Origin: Terfezia claveryi
Taxonomy: Eukaryota; Ascomycota; Pezizomycetes; Pezizales; Pezizaceae
Direction: 5' to 3'
Assembly: GCA_015179025.1 (NCBI GenBank)
Contig: WHUX01000010.1
Coordinates: 372,001-436,000 of the forward strand
DNA: 64,000 nucleotides
The notes below the pieces were generated by a model that was given only the letters and a program-made list of their open reading frames with translations, ran no database searches and was not told the DNA's origin. Made by a program: the position numbers and the translations under genes. Shown piece by piece: positions 11,259 through 23,303 of the stretch. The first letter of the stretch is position 1. Each line of letters opens with the position of its first letter.

Positions 11259-12820
11259 TCAACTTGCTGTATTCATATCCGAGCTTCGATCCCGCCGTGT
11301 GCGATCATTAGGTTGCGAAGGAACGAGGCCTTCTTCTGAGAGACTCCTCCTAAGTGGCGACTTCGACGATGTGCTTCCCAAGAAATATTTATCCCTTTCT
11401 TCTGGTGAGGAGTTGTGGGAAGTAATGCTACTTCCACCAGTGCCCCGACGATTCAAGCTGAACGTTCCAATATCTGGAGTAAGTTCACCATCATCAAAGT
11501 GAATCCTAGGGTTTGCTGGGGCCGTTGTTGTACTCTTGCTATCAGCATTCGGTGCCGGAAATTGGTCGATTTTGCTGGATCTCACGTCGCCGTTACTCAT
11601 TTCGTTTATTTCGATATTCTTTTGCCGCCACGGACTCACCGCCCCAGAAAATCTAGAGTCCAACACACCAAGTCCTTCAATGTCCAAATCCAGGTGACCC
11701 CGTGGCCCAAAGTGTATAGCCCCGCCAATTCTCGGTGGTGGTGGTGGGGGGGTCGTATCTGACCACATATCCTTTATATCAACAGTGTTCTCTTTTAATA
11801 TATGCATGTCGTGCCCTGGGAGCACCTCAATCGAGGTTTGTCGTGGCTGATCATCACTCGGACTTTTGATCCCAACTAACCTCCTCAGAGAGGGCATACA
11901 CGCCGCGACAATTCCCAATCCCACTTCCAGTTGCTCGAATATAAAGACCAGTGATATATTCCACGACATATCATCCATATTCTCCGTGACAGCTTTAATA
12001 GCCACTATCCTCGCTACAGTCATTATGCATGCTAGTAGCCCCACACCAAGCGTGGCTAAAACGCCTAACCGAACCCCCTGGGGCATTTTACCCGCACTTG
12101 CGCTCCTCAGAAGTGGTGATATTGGGAGGGACCAGATGGCTAAGTCGAGGGCCATGACGATTGCTCCTAGGGCGTACCACATGCTGTGGATTTTGACGCA
12201 CCTTCGTACATCAGTTCTCGAAGTGGGTTGGCAAAGGTATGTATTGCCAACCACACGAATTAGGCAAAAGAGTGCTGAAATGATGCCAATTATATATATA
12301 GCAACTCGGTGGCAATTTGACATCGAGAGGCGTTTTAGGTAGAAGAATAGAATTGAACATTGCACTGACAAGGCAGCAGCATTGTTCATTGTAGGGAGAA
12401 CGATGACCACCTAAAACATCGTTCCGTCAGCATATCGAAATATGCATATTACGAGTTCCGAAGCCACTCCAGCCACTGTATAAATGGAGAGAGACTTACT
12501 TTGTTCAATTTCAAATGATCTGATCTCGTAATATCCTTCGAATGTTTTCCCAAACCTAACGTACCGGCCCATATCCCAATCGCCCCCGCCGTCCAACAAA
12601 AAATGCCCGCCGCAAAAATTGTCCAAAAATCCCTCCCAAGAGGTATTTTGAACCGCTTATTAACATAGAATCGTGTCCCCACAAATATCGCTGCAAGGAG
12701 GCAGGTGAAAAGTGAGGCAGTGTAGAGTGCAGGAACTCGTGACTGGCCCAGTGCTGACGTTGGCGGTGGCATCGGCCATGATGCCCTTTCAGGTTCAACG
12801 TCTCTCTGACTCCACATCAA
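11259..12820 (-). CDS. PTH11-like seven-transmembrane receptor (fungal rhodopsin-fold family)
   Basis: Two exons, 12820-12500 and 12410-11259, phase 0 across an 83-nt intron (donor GTAAGT), give 490 aa. Seven hydrophobic segments are visible: ALYTASLFTCLLAAIFVG; FWTIFAAGIFCWTAGAIGIW; VVIVLPTMNNAAALSV; AIYIIGIISALFCLIRVVG; MWYALGAIVMALDLAIW; GVLATLGVGLLACIMTVARI; ISLVFIFEQLEVGLGIVAA. A long Ser/Pro-rich hydrophilic tail of about 200 residues follows. The FEQLEVGLGIVAACMPSL motif in helix 7 is characteristic of fungal PTH11-type proteins without a CFEM domain. These are putative G-protein-coupled receptors at the plasma membrane sensing surface or nutrient cues; the ligand is unknown. Two adjacent ATGs (12820, 12817) are possible starts. 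The gene sits between two transposon relics. Confidence 0.85.
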
Positions 12821-15567
12821 GAGTTTCTTGATCTGTTTTCAAATCCCAGAGCTGGGGAAGGACGTAGGTGTCTACGCACCGTGATTGTTAGCTGAAAATT
12901 CCTAGCTAGGGTTTTGTCAGAGATCGGGTGATGGTGCAGGGTATAGGAATAATACATAAATTAATAAATACTCACCAATAGTGTACTCGCAATAACCTCC
13001 AACCAACCAGTGATAGCAGACTAGGCATCGCCACGTTAGTGAAGTCGAGGGCAAAGATGAGAATGAATGACGAAGATGTATACCGAGATACATCGTACGT
13101 TCCGAACGTACATACCTGTCAACAGCTTATGTCGCAATGCATCTAACGACCTTGCATTTCCACGATTCCGCCGTAAAAGTCTGAGGGAGAAACTCTCAGT
13201 TGTATGTGCGACTCGGCTAAAAAAGGGAGATGATCCACAGATGTCGATATCGAATGTTTAGTAGCCAAGGGCCTTTGTTCTGGCATCAATGAGCGATTCA
13301 GAATGTCGACTTGACGCCGAATCGTCAAAGAGGAAGAAATGCCAACTTCGGAGAGAACGACAGGGTGAAGTAGAACCACCAGCACTGGCGAGCTCCCGGA
13401 GTTACCCTACTCCAGAGCACATGTACCCTACGAAGTTGGATGCTTAATTTTACAGGACGAAGCTAAACTCGAGTAGAGTGGTGGGGAGAAGGGGGGGTCT
13501 GGCGTGGCCATCGAAATGAGCTGAAAATGGGTTGGGTTGCCTCCAGACATCCCAGGCGGTCAGGGGTGAAGTTGAACCGCCATGCAATGGAAGCAAGAAG
13601 ATTCGTTCCGGTGCCGGAATGATGCCGGGCTTTTTTCTGTCGATACTGGGGTTTTAAAAGAAATTCACCCGTAGTGTGGAGAGTCTTGTGCGAGCGAGTA
13701 GGAGACGCTCTATATATTTAATTATTGCACGTGTCCTAAAAGACGCAAAAAAAACATCTGCGGGCTTAGGGTGCGGAAACCCCTAGGAATTAAAACAGAC
13801 TAGAATGATCCGCGGAATGTTCGTTCCCAGGGCACCCATGGAAAAGACATTATTAAACCAGCCGATGGCGAATTTAAAGATTCGGCCCAATGAGCATGCG
13901 TATAATACTGTATATTCTAACCTCAATGTTTACTCAAGTGGTCCTAGTGCCGTAGCTAGACCAATAGGCTGGCTCGGTACGAAGCACCAACAGCCTATTG
14001 TACAACCTCTGAGTGGGCGATTTTGAATTCTAGTGAAGTAAAATCTCATGTATCTATGATGTATTGAGACACTTTAGTATCTAGTTATGGTCTCCTTGAT
14101 AAACTCCACATATCAATCTACATTGTACAGCCATTGATTGATTATATCTTGATTCTCACCATGACCTTAAGCTACATTCAAGCACTAACTGCAAGAACAG
14201 GAAAAAGTATATAAGTATCTCAATTATTACTGTCATCACTCACCGAATAGGAGTTAGCGTTTGTTGATGTGGAACCTTGGGCTGATATACAAAAATTAAG
14301 TACCTATATTTATCTGAGCCTATGACCTTGGTCCATATAAAACAATCTAATGTGAAACTCAGCGGTTGCCTTCATGATTTGATTTGTGGCCGCTAGCTAT
14401 ACGTAATCGACCGGGCTTTTGCTCAAAAGAATAGTCTACGAATATTAACGTGCATACAGCGAGAACGGCCATACCGGATAAATCTGGTCATAGCTCAAAA
14501 TCCCTCGCTTACAGTTTTATATAAGTACTACTCAGGGTACCCTTGACCTTCTGATACATCATTGATCTTGTGTCCAGTACAGAAATGTTTTCTGTGTATA
14601 TATCTTGGTTTTTTACTAATATTCTATTGAAAATATCTAAACTCCCCTTAGATATCAACATGAACAATATTGTAGAGGATGTGTATTCAACTGAATTTTC
14701 ATAAAGAGTCTACATCTAAGTAATATGTATATAGGGGGTATATATTTATATACAAAGATGTTTCGGTATCTTCATGCATTAACGTTTGGACTCATCATCA
14801 TATGCTGACTATGAGCCTGCTGTAATCCCATACTATACATGTTTGTGTGGTTCGGAAGGTGAAGCCAAGGTTTTGGAAAGTCGGAAACAACTCATCCATG
14901 CATTATATATTAGTAACCCCATATGTTTGTGTCGTTCGGAAGGTGAAACCAAGGTTTCAATGCAGTGTTTGCTTCTAACTACACATATACCTTATTACCC
15001 ATACATATATACACAGATATATGTACATATATAGAATATAAAAGGAAAGAGCAGCAATTGCCCCCAACCCTAGTCCGATTAGTACATACAGCATGTGCAG
15101 TCCACGCATTAAAGCACTGTCGTGAAAAGAAACATGAACGAGTCCGAGATGCTGTACAACGATAAAGTTCCGGAGACGAGACAAGTTCAGAGTAATTATA
15201 TATGACACCCCGATGATGGGAAATCAAGAATCTATTTAGTCGAAGCTATCTTATTGCATAGGGTCGAGGCATAGGGTTCCAAGCTAAATATGGAGTCTCT
15301 CTCTTTTTACGGAGGTAACTTTCTGAGGGTAACTAGCTTAGTGGGATACGTGTTTAATGCAATGAGGCTATGCGGATATAAAGGATAGGGTTTTACTACT
15401 ATAAGCAATATGCGATATATGGCACTAATTCAAACCCTTGGCTTTTTTTGCCAAACTGATATAGCTTATTTGAGAGTACCTAAATCCTTGTCCCGGTCGC
15501 AATATATATATATTACACCCTCACCAATTACACCCTTATACTTGCCTACCAGGTATCAAGCTATATA
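12821..15567. other. Long gene-free AT-rich interval
   Basis: Only short frames without recognisable domains (for example 13805-14026, 73 codons). It includes the receptor promoter at its left edge, a diverged direct repeat at 14839-14957 and many TATATA tracts. Composition differs from the GC-richer block to the right and suggests decayed repetitive DNA. Confidence 0.5.
14839..14957 (+). repeat. 35-bp direct repeat, two copies 84 bp apart
   Basis: Copies at 14839-14873 and 14923-14957 share GTTCGGAAGGTGAA and differ at two positions only. They lie in non-coding DNA; no element ends could be defined. Confidence 0.8.
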
Positions 15568-16495
15568 TGTTGTGGGCCGCTCGCGGGCGGCATACCTACT
15601 ATGCCCCTCGCGGGCAATTTATTTAATTACTGTATTTTGTACATAACGCACTTAAATTTATAACAATATAGACAGACATATTCAACGGGTTAGAGTTGAT
15701 CTAATTGATATGCTTTGTGTGCCTGAGGGACAATATAAATGGATTCTTATATGGAAGGCTATTATGGCATGTAGTGTTATCTTGCTCTATTAGAAGATAA
15801 AGTGGTAAGTTAAACTCATTAGTATAAGTAATATAATAATATTATTAGTCGGGGTCTGCTACATCTGTAATGACGATATGGATTCACCTTTATAGTCCAT
15901 CTGAAATTTTATAGTCTGATAATGGTGGAGGATTTAAGGGGAGGGTTGAGCATTTATTATGAGTGGAAAACCTCGCACACCCTCGAGTCCAAGGGCTCGT
16001 TGAACAAGCCAATAGAGTTGTACAATCTCGTCAATCAAAGGTAATATGCAAAAGTTATTGTAAAATCATAGCCTCAATACCATCTTTGTCCGACCAAAGA
16101 TTTCGAGCCAGCAACTGATCTTATGGGCTTGGACAATGAAGTCATAGATACTCTAGCTACTCAACATCCATAATCACTTTAGCTAATGCTTCTCTGCAGG
16201 CATCTACAGCAACTCGGGTTTCTGTCTCATGTATTTACGAGAAGTCGCGCTGCCATTGCTTAATAAATGAGTTGAACCAAAGTGCTAGCAGACCATGACT
16301 GCATCTCACCTGTACAAATTGGACTTACTGGATAATAGCCTGGTTGATGTGGGGAATGACTTCATCGACCCGGAGGACAACTAATATACTTGTATGTATT
16401 TAATATATATCTAGTTAGGTATATTTGTATTAATTCAAGTACGTTATATAATAAATGTAGTAATTATATATATTGCCCGCGAGCGGCCCAGAACA
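15568..16495. mobile_element. Ginger-like DNA transposon remnant with TIRs and integrase (copy B)
   Basis: The left end TGTTGTGGGCCGCTCGCGGG is matched in inverted orientation by the right end (CCCGCGAGCGGCCCAGAACA, ending at 16495). Subterminal AT-rich blocks also match in inverted orientation (about 15612-15670 against 16395-16478). Both sides are flanked by TATA (15564-15567, 16496-16499), a candidate 4-bp target duplication, although the flanks are AT-rich. The interior holds a broken retroviral-type integrase on the plus strand. Long terminal repeats would be direct, not inverted, so an LTR retrotransposon is unlikely. Cut-and-paste transposons with a Gypsy-like integrase, TGT...ACA ends and 4-bp duplications form the Ginger superfamily; this copy is internally deleted and inactive. 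Confidence 0.7.
15692..16118 (+). pseudogene. Integrase-core (DDE) fragment of the copy B transposon, broken
   Basis: The first piece (15692 on) reads RVDLIDMLCVPEGQYKWIL, the start of an rve integrase core with its first Asp. After a frame change the second piece (15894-16118) reads SPSEIL, stop, SDNGGGFKG, stop, then AHPRVQGLVEQANRVVQSRQ, ended by a stop at 16116. SDNG carries the second catalytic Asp and LVEQAN the catalytic Glu of the D,D-E triad. The N-terminal zinc-finger region is missing and the C-terminal region (to about 16380) is scrambled, though a Cys/His-rich stretch near 16230 may be its remnant. The pattern is closest to KRBA2-like integrases. Two in-frame stops and at least one frameshift make it non-functional. 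Confidence 0.75.
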
Positions 16496-17747
16496 TATAC
16501 GTCCGTACGTAAGCGCATACAAAAAAATCCAGTGCGATAAGGTAAACCACTGGCCAGCTGGCATGCCGTTCAGTGAAATACCACAGTACGTAGAAATAGC
16601 TAGATTATTTCAGCCAATCCTAGTGGTTACCTTCTGAACCCTGGTGCACTCCTAGTACCGTAGGGCCCACATTTACTTTGACTTGAGGGTAATCTGGTCA
16701 GCGGGCCAATGGAGCCAACGACCCACGGATTATAAGATTTAATTTATCTGGCAACGAACTCGCGGTATCTGGCCGCGGATAGTACCCCTGCTCCTCTCAA
16801 CTGCAGTGATCTATATGTGGATATATGTCCCCTCTACCTATGGCTCCCAATATCTTCTGTAATATACTGAGCTTGACCCAACCATTTTCAGCTTGGGCAC
16901 CTGCGCATCAGTTTATCTGTCTATGGAAAGCTGCTAGGCATCACATAGTGACGGAGGGTTTACAAGGCAATCTCGTGAGTCCAATGCGCAAAGGGCTTTA
17001 ATGTGCGCTTGAGGCATGCTAATCTCACCGAGATTTTTAACTTCGACAGGCCGATGTAGATTTGGACATGTAGAGATTTACATACAAGAGAGATAAAATG
17101 ACTAGGATCTGCGTACTTACTATCCCGAAGTGGGGCTTGCGTTTATTCTTTCAATATATAGTAATATTATTTAAATATTTTAATAATTTATTGTCATATT
17201 TTTTTGTTTGTTTATATTTTTATAATAGTTATAGTAACAATTATTTTTCTGTTACTATTAGTAATAGACTAGTTAGAGACAGACTAGGAAACTAACATTA
17301 AGTAGTCTGTCAACCATTAAGTATAAGCACGAGTTGTACAGACAGTTGTCTACCAAGCAACATTGCTGTAGAAACAGTACTAAATAGTAATAGAGATAAT
17401 GACTGACCAGGGTGTACAAAATCCCTCTATTGCTTTGGTTTTGATCGCAATTTGGAGCTGCACGTTACCCTGAACCTGCCCAGTACTCCATGTGCATGTA
17501 TACAGCTGTCGTTCCATTCATATTACTTAAACTGTCTATACCGTCCTTTTCTTTCGTATGTACGCTGTATAGAGGCACACTAAATGTGTCTATGTACTAT
17601 TATGTAAACTCAACCCTCCTTCGTAAAAATTAAAGAAAACAGGAAATTAAACGCCCTGCACTACCTGCAAGCAAATAACACAACACCCCACCTAGTCCAG
17701 ACTACAACCCACCCTTCCTTTCCTCCCTAAAAAGGAGAGTTTCACAT
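16496..17747. other. AT-rich spacer downstream of the zinc transporter gene
   Basis: No recognisable coding sequence. 17098-17295 is an extremely AT-rich open frame of Phe/Tyr/Asn codons and is compositional. The right edge is the 3' flank of the MSC2-like gene. Confidence 0.5.
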
Positions 17748-20700
17748 CTACCTTGCTTTCGAGTCCACGTCCGACCCCTCGACAGGTCCACAAAGGCCCA
17801 ATCCAATTGGCGCCGGACAAATGCTACCATTATTACCTCCCATCAGCGCACCATTTCCGTTCTGACACCCAAGACTAGAAGCACCACCACCACCACCACC
17901 ACCACCACCACCACACCAACATCCTGCTCCGCCACCACCTTCGCCTACCCGCTCCACCTGCACCAGTACATCGACTCCCACCCCACCTTTCGCTAATCCT
18001 TCAGCAAGATATTTCTCCACCCGCACCCTCACATCACCTAAATCGCCCACCTCCCTCGCAACCTGTACATGCACCACACCCATAACTCTCAACTTGACTT
18101 TCCCTTCCCCACCAGCATCAGGATCAGTACCATCCGCTTCTTCTCCTACCACCTCATCTGTCCAAAACCTTGGAACACAGCACCCCACGACGCCTCTCAG
18201 CCCACTAATGCCCGATAGAATCTCTCTGAGGTTATACTCCGTATTCGATGGCACTGTGAGTAACAACCCCCCAGCAGAACTCAAGACCAACGGAATCGCG
18301 CTCGCAAAAATCATCACCGCGATAAACACCGACGCGAGCGGATCGAACCCGGGCCAACCAAAATGCTGCACGAGCAGGGTGCTAATTACGACCGCCACAC
18401 TCCCCAGGGTATCCGCTAATATATGTAAGAAAATCCCATGCATGTTTTCACTATGTCCATGTCCCCCATCATCACCATGGCAATGGGAATGGCCATGAGA
18501 ATGCCCAGGATGGTGGTGCGCGTGGTCAAACGCCCAAATCCCGACTAGGTTGACTGCAAGCCCGAGGGATGACACAATAAGCAGCTCCCCGATGCGTTTC
18601 ATTTCCACGGGTTCAACTAGGCGCTCGATTGCCTCCAACACAATTTCCACGCTGATGAGCATGAGGAATACCCCGTTTGCGAAACCCGCCAGGGTATCCA
18701 TCTTTCCGAGGCCGTATGGAAAACGTGCACTAGGGGGGTACTTTGACATCACTGCCGCGAAGAGCCCCAGTAGGAGAGCAATGCAGTCGAATAGCATGTG
18801 TATCGAGTCTGATAACAATCCAAGTGAGGATGTGAGGACGCCATAGACCGTTTGAATAATCATGAATGTAAAGTTTAGACACATAAAATAGAATATGCGC
18901 CGAGAATTACGGTCGATTAGGATTGAATGTAATAGCGGGACAGGTTGCGAGGCAGAGATTAGGAGGCGGGTGATACGTGACGGCGCCATCACTTTTTTCA
19001 ATGCGAGGGAGTGGCCATGGGAGTGTCCATGATGGTCGTGACTGTGATCATGCTCGTGGTGATCAGAGTTGGCAGAGGTGGTGTCAAGATGGATCGCGCC
19101 TAGCACTGCCCCTACAAAGACACACTTGTCCGCCAAAGCCCAGAAACTCTGCTCTCCCACCTTGAGCATCAAATCTCCCACGATAGCAGCCATTGCTCCT
19201 ATCGCAAAGGGCACATTACCAATTATACTTCCCAACTTGACATTTGCAAATGTCACTCCTGACCACCCAACTACAACAGCAAGCAACCACCACCAAAAGA
19301 ACGTACTCTGTGCCTCGACTGGTCCTCTTGGGTCTGGGTCGAGCGACGCAACAAAGACCATCCAGTTGAAAAGCGGCGGAATAAACATCGCTCCAGCTGT
19401 CGCCGCGGAAAGTTTGAATCTCCGGTCATGTTCCTGAGCCGTAGGCGCAATCACCGGCGAGGCAAATGGTGATTCAAAAAATAACGTAGATGCTAGAAGG
19501 GCAATGTACGCAATCATCACGGCATGTAGGTCTCCCTCTGCCGCGGTTATCCCTTCCCAAGCTATCCACGTGCACAGGATCCCAGCTATGCCTCGTCGAG
19601 AGCCCAATAACCGTCTCCATCCCCCACCGGTCCTCAATGCACCTGACACACCCCCTACCAATGCTGCAAGGGAGAATAATGCAGTCTTCACTCCACCCAA
19701 TTCCAACGCCGCAAAATATGGTAAAAGCAACCCGCATCCAAGTTCTGCCATCTTGGGTATTGTGACTCGCTCCCGGTGTTTTGCAGGCATAAACCTCCTC
19801 GACTTGTCCTCACCACTCAACCTTCCATTGACCCCTCTCCCAGAGTCATCTCGCTGCTGAATACACTTGAACCGGTGGTGTAAGCTTGAGAGCAGTAGTA
19901 TGCCTGCTACTAGAGAGAATGATGACAGGAGGTTTGTGCTTGTAGTGGAGGATCGCTGGCTCTGGACGGAATCGAGGGGGTTGTCTGCTGCTGGTGGAGA
20001 CGAGTGTGTTGCATGGTGGTGTTTCGAGGCGTATTCCGTTACGAGGTAGGTGAGGGAGATGAGCAGAGGAGTGGAGATTGTAGACTGAGTTAATGGTTCC
20101 TTCCTAGGCAGAAGTTAGTAATTGCACCAATCCAGAATATCCCCAGGGGCAAATACTTGGGGCTTGTGCATAATATCGAGTCATCATGGTGAACCTGTGA
20201 GTGTGATGGCGAGTGGGAACTCGAGTGAAAGTGGGAGTGTCCATTAGGTTGCGAGGGTGAATGTGAGTGTGAATGTGAATGTGGGCCTGTGTCCTCCGGG
20301 ATGGTTATCGAATGGGACCGTAGATGACTGCTAAATCGTTCATTGTGGCAGTGGGATCTTGCTGCCGGCAGTGCGTATCCATTAGATTTCCTCGAGGGGG
20401 GGAAAGTGAATGTTGAAGGGAAGCAGTCCGCAGACTGGGAATGCTCATGAGCGTGGTCGTGAGAGGGCTTCCGGAGGTGCTCATGGGAACGATCGTGGGA
20501 TAGCGAGTCGTGTGAGTGTCCGTGGTGCTGGCTGTGTCCGTATCCGTGGTCGCAGTGGTCGTCCTTGCAATCACTGGGGTTGGGGGCGGAATGGCCGTGC
20601 TCGTGGGAATTCTCGTCGTGTGAATGCCCGTGATGGTTATCTTGCGAACGTCCACGAGCTGGCGAACGCGACGAAGGCCGCCCGTGAAGGCTGGAGCCGT

Positions 20701-20752
20701 AGGTTATCGTAGGAGGCTGCGCCACATAGGCTGCGGAGGGGTAGCTGTACAT
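17748..20752 (-). CDS. MSC2: MSC2/ZnT5-type cation diffusion facilitator (zinc transporter)
   Basis: Two exons, 20752-20157 and 20103-17748, joined over a 53-nt intron (branch TTACTAACT), give 983 aa. Residues 1-200 are an unusual His/Ser/Gly/Asp region with many HGHSHD-type motifs. Hydrophobic segments precede the cation-efflux core. The core shows SDSIHMLFD and HILADTLGSV, the two Zn-site halves (HxxxD) of the family, and two further His-rich loops (HEHDHSHDHHGHSHGHS; HPGHSHGHSHCHGDDGGHGHS). The C-terminal cytosolic domain ends in a poly-Gly tract encoded by a CCA/CAC-rich run (17884-17915). Yeast Msc2 acts in the ER/secretory membrane, pairing with Zrg17 to bring zinc into the ER; the same is inferred here. 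It is longer than yeast Msc2 (724 aa), mainly through the N-terminal extension. It is divergent from ALG1. Confidence 0.9.
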
Positions 20753-21315
20753 GACGTCCAATCCCAGGCCCGTTGAACGGGCTTAGGCTCGACGTTTAAC
20801 TCTCTCGGGCCGTGCGGATGACTTGCTGGGGTAGGTAGGTCAAGTGGAGCTTCTTTTCTCCGGATGCCCAATTGCAATCACGAATCGAAGGCTGCGACGG
20901 TGGAGTGGCCGTCGATGAGGACGTTTACCTGGGGCGTTCGGCCGGAGAGCACGAATTGCAGGTTGGGGGGCCCCTTTATGTTGGGTACCTGGGCTGCTGG
21001 CAGGGGAAAGAAAAAAGAAAAATTAAAAATTAAAAAAAGAGGTTGGATTTGGATGCAGCTTGAACGCGAAAAATAAATATATATAAAATAAAAAAAATTA
21101 AAATAAAAAAATAAAAGGGCCACTGCCACTGGGCGAGTACACATATGCATATCATTTATAATGAGCTAGGTACATACGAGCTGCATGCACTGCTCAATGC
21201 AACGCGCATAATCTTGGCAATCCCCACAGGTGTCCACTTCCACACCCCCCCCTCCTCCCCCCACCCCAACGTTGGCTCCACATACTTGTCCCCCGGACAG
21301 CCCAAGCCCGCCGCC
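20753..21315. promoter_or_regulatory. Shared upstream region of MSC2 (-) and ALG1 (+)
   Basis: A 563-bp interval separates two divergent start codons. It contains an inverted repeat GCCCGTTGAACGGGC near 20770, close to the MSC2 start, and an A/T-only stretch (21001-21115). No experimentally known motif can be assigned. Confidence 0.55.
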
Positions 21316-22879
21316 ATGGACACCATCCTCGACTTCGCAACACCGATACTAGTCACCTCTCTCGCCCTATCCGCCCTCATCCTCCTCCTCCTCCCCGCGA
21401 AGTCCACAACCTCAAACACCGCAGAGCCCAGTCATGAGACGCGGGTCATCGTCCTCGTCCTCGGCGACATCGGCCGCAGCCCACGAATGCAATACCACGC
21501 CCTCTCTATCGCTCGGAAAGGCGGAAAAGTCGACCTAGTCGGCTACAACGGTAAACCCCCACCCCCCCCCAAAAAAAAAGCCTCTCTCCTCCTAGCTATC
21601 CATCCCACTAACATCTCCCCCGATCTAGACTCCCCCCCCCGCCCCGAACTCCTCACCGACCCCTCCATAACCATTCACCCCATTCCCTCCCATCCTCGCT
21701 TCCTCACCACCACTTCCAAAGCCCTCTTCCCCATCCTCGCCCCCATCAAAATCGCCGTCCAGCTTCACCACCTCCTCAACATCATCATCTACACCGTCCC
21801 ACACACTGCCCTATACGTGCTTCTCCAGAACCCGCCGTCGATGCCAACGTTCCTTGTTGCATGGTTTATTAGTCGACTCAGAGGGATCAAGGTCGTCATC
21901 GACTGGCATAACTTTGGCTGGACGATCCTAGGTCAAAAACTCGGCGAAGGAGCGCCTATTGTGAGGATCGCTGGGATGTACGAGAGGTTTTTCGGAAAGT
22001 TAGTGGGAGACGTCCACTTCACCGTGACGAATGCGATGAAGGATGTGCTTAGGAAGGAGTTTGGGATAAGGTACCCCACCTCCCTTCCCCATAAAATCAG
22101 TCTAAACCCCTCACTAACTGAACCTAACAAACAGCTCCCCAATTCACCCCCTCCACGACCGGCCCCCCACGCACTTCCACCCCGTCACCTCCACCGAAAA
22201 AACCACCTTCCTATCCACCTTCCCCCCAACCTCCACACATCTCCCGTCCCTCCTCTCCGGCTCCACAAAACTCCTGGTCTCATCCACCTCTTGGACCCCC
22301 GACGAGGACTTCCAGTTCCTTCTCACCGCCCTTACCACCTACGACCGCGTCGCCTCGTTATCCGACTTCCTCTCCCTCTCCTCTAACCCCTCCACTACCA
22401 CCTCCACAAACCCAACCACAAAACTCCCCCACCTCCTTCTAATAATCACAGGCAAAGGCCCACAAAAATCCCACTTCGAGGCCGAAATTCAAAAACTCGA
22501 TCTCCAGCATATCACAATCCACACAGCATGGCTTGAGGCAGAGGACTACCCTACCCTCCTTGCCTGCGCAGATTTAGGCGTATGTCTACACACGAGCTCC
22601 TCGGGCGTCGATTTGCCAATGAAAGTGGTGGATCTCTTTGGCGCGGGGGTCCCAGTGGCGGCAGTGGGGTTCAAGGCGCTTGGTGAACTAGTGAAAGATG
22701 GAGTGAATGGGGTGGTATTTAAGGATGGGGAGGAGCTAGGGGAGAGGTTAGTTGGTCTTTTTGACGAGAGTAAGGGGGGGAGAGAGTTAAATCTTTTGAA
22801 AGAGGGAGCAGAAGAAGAGGGAGGGAGGAGGTGGGATGGGGAGTGGGATAGGGTTGCGAGGCCGGTGTTTGGGCTTTGA
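21316..22879 (+). CDS. ALG1: Chitobiosyldiphosphodolichol beta-mannosyltransferase (Alg1)
   Basis: Exons 21316-21550, 21629-22070 and 22135-22879 encode 473 aa. It transfers the first mannose from GDP-Man to dolichol-PP-GlcNAc2 on the cytosolic face of the ER (GT33). Seen: an N-terminal membrane anchor (LVTSLALSALILLLL), the VLGDIGRSPRMQYHALS motif, IDWHNFGWTIL, MYERFFGKLVGDVHFTVTNAM, a LHDRPPTHF motif after intron 2, SSTSWTPDEDFQFLLTAL, and the GVCLHTSSSGVDLPMKVVD donor-binding motif. Intron 1 (78 nt, branch CACTAAC) contains no stop and is a multiple of three, so unspliced RNA would add a Pro/Lys-rich insert. The length is close to yeast Alg1 (449 aa). The start MDTILDF precedes the anchor; an open frame upstream to 21145 lacks family features. 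Confidence 0.93.
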
Positions 22880-23303
22880 ATTTTTTACCTTGTGAGGGAA
22901 TGTCAGGATAATCTTGTTAGGACGGATTAGGATGGCGTTTACGCATTTTGCATTGCGTTACTTTACTTTTTATACGGGAAGTACTAAAGATTAATTTATA
23001 GTAATACCATAGTAGGATTCATTGTTAGAATTCATGGTAGAGCGATATATGCCAGAATAAACGGCTTGCTGATGCGGATATATTATATAAACAGACCATT
23101 GCAGACCTTGAACGCCAAAAAAATTTGCAAGCAAGTACCCACAAACGCCCAAAATATGAAAATAAAAATAAAAAGGCTGGAAAATATAATCACAATATCT
23201 ATTATCCGGAAACCCCCCTCCCCTTGTCGTCTTGACTGCACTCCCCCTCCTCCTCCCATCCCTAGCCTTGCTCCCCATCCATTCCCATCCCATCCAGACG
23301 CTT
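22880..23303. other. Convergent 3' spacer
   Basis: Between ALG1 (+) and the PCI-domain gene (-). AT-rich to about 23210, then C-rich antisense to the end of the PCI gene. No gene seen. Confidence 0.55.

Noticed and set aside
15568..16495. Interpretation as a solo or truncated LTR retrotransposon
   Set aside because: The end repeats are inverted relative to each other, and no reverse transcriptase or primer-binding site is seen.
17098..17295. 65-codon hydrophobic frame
   Set aside because: Derived from an extreme AT tract coding Phe/Tyr/Asn; no supporting context.
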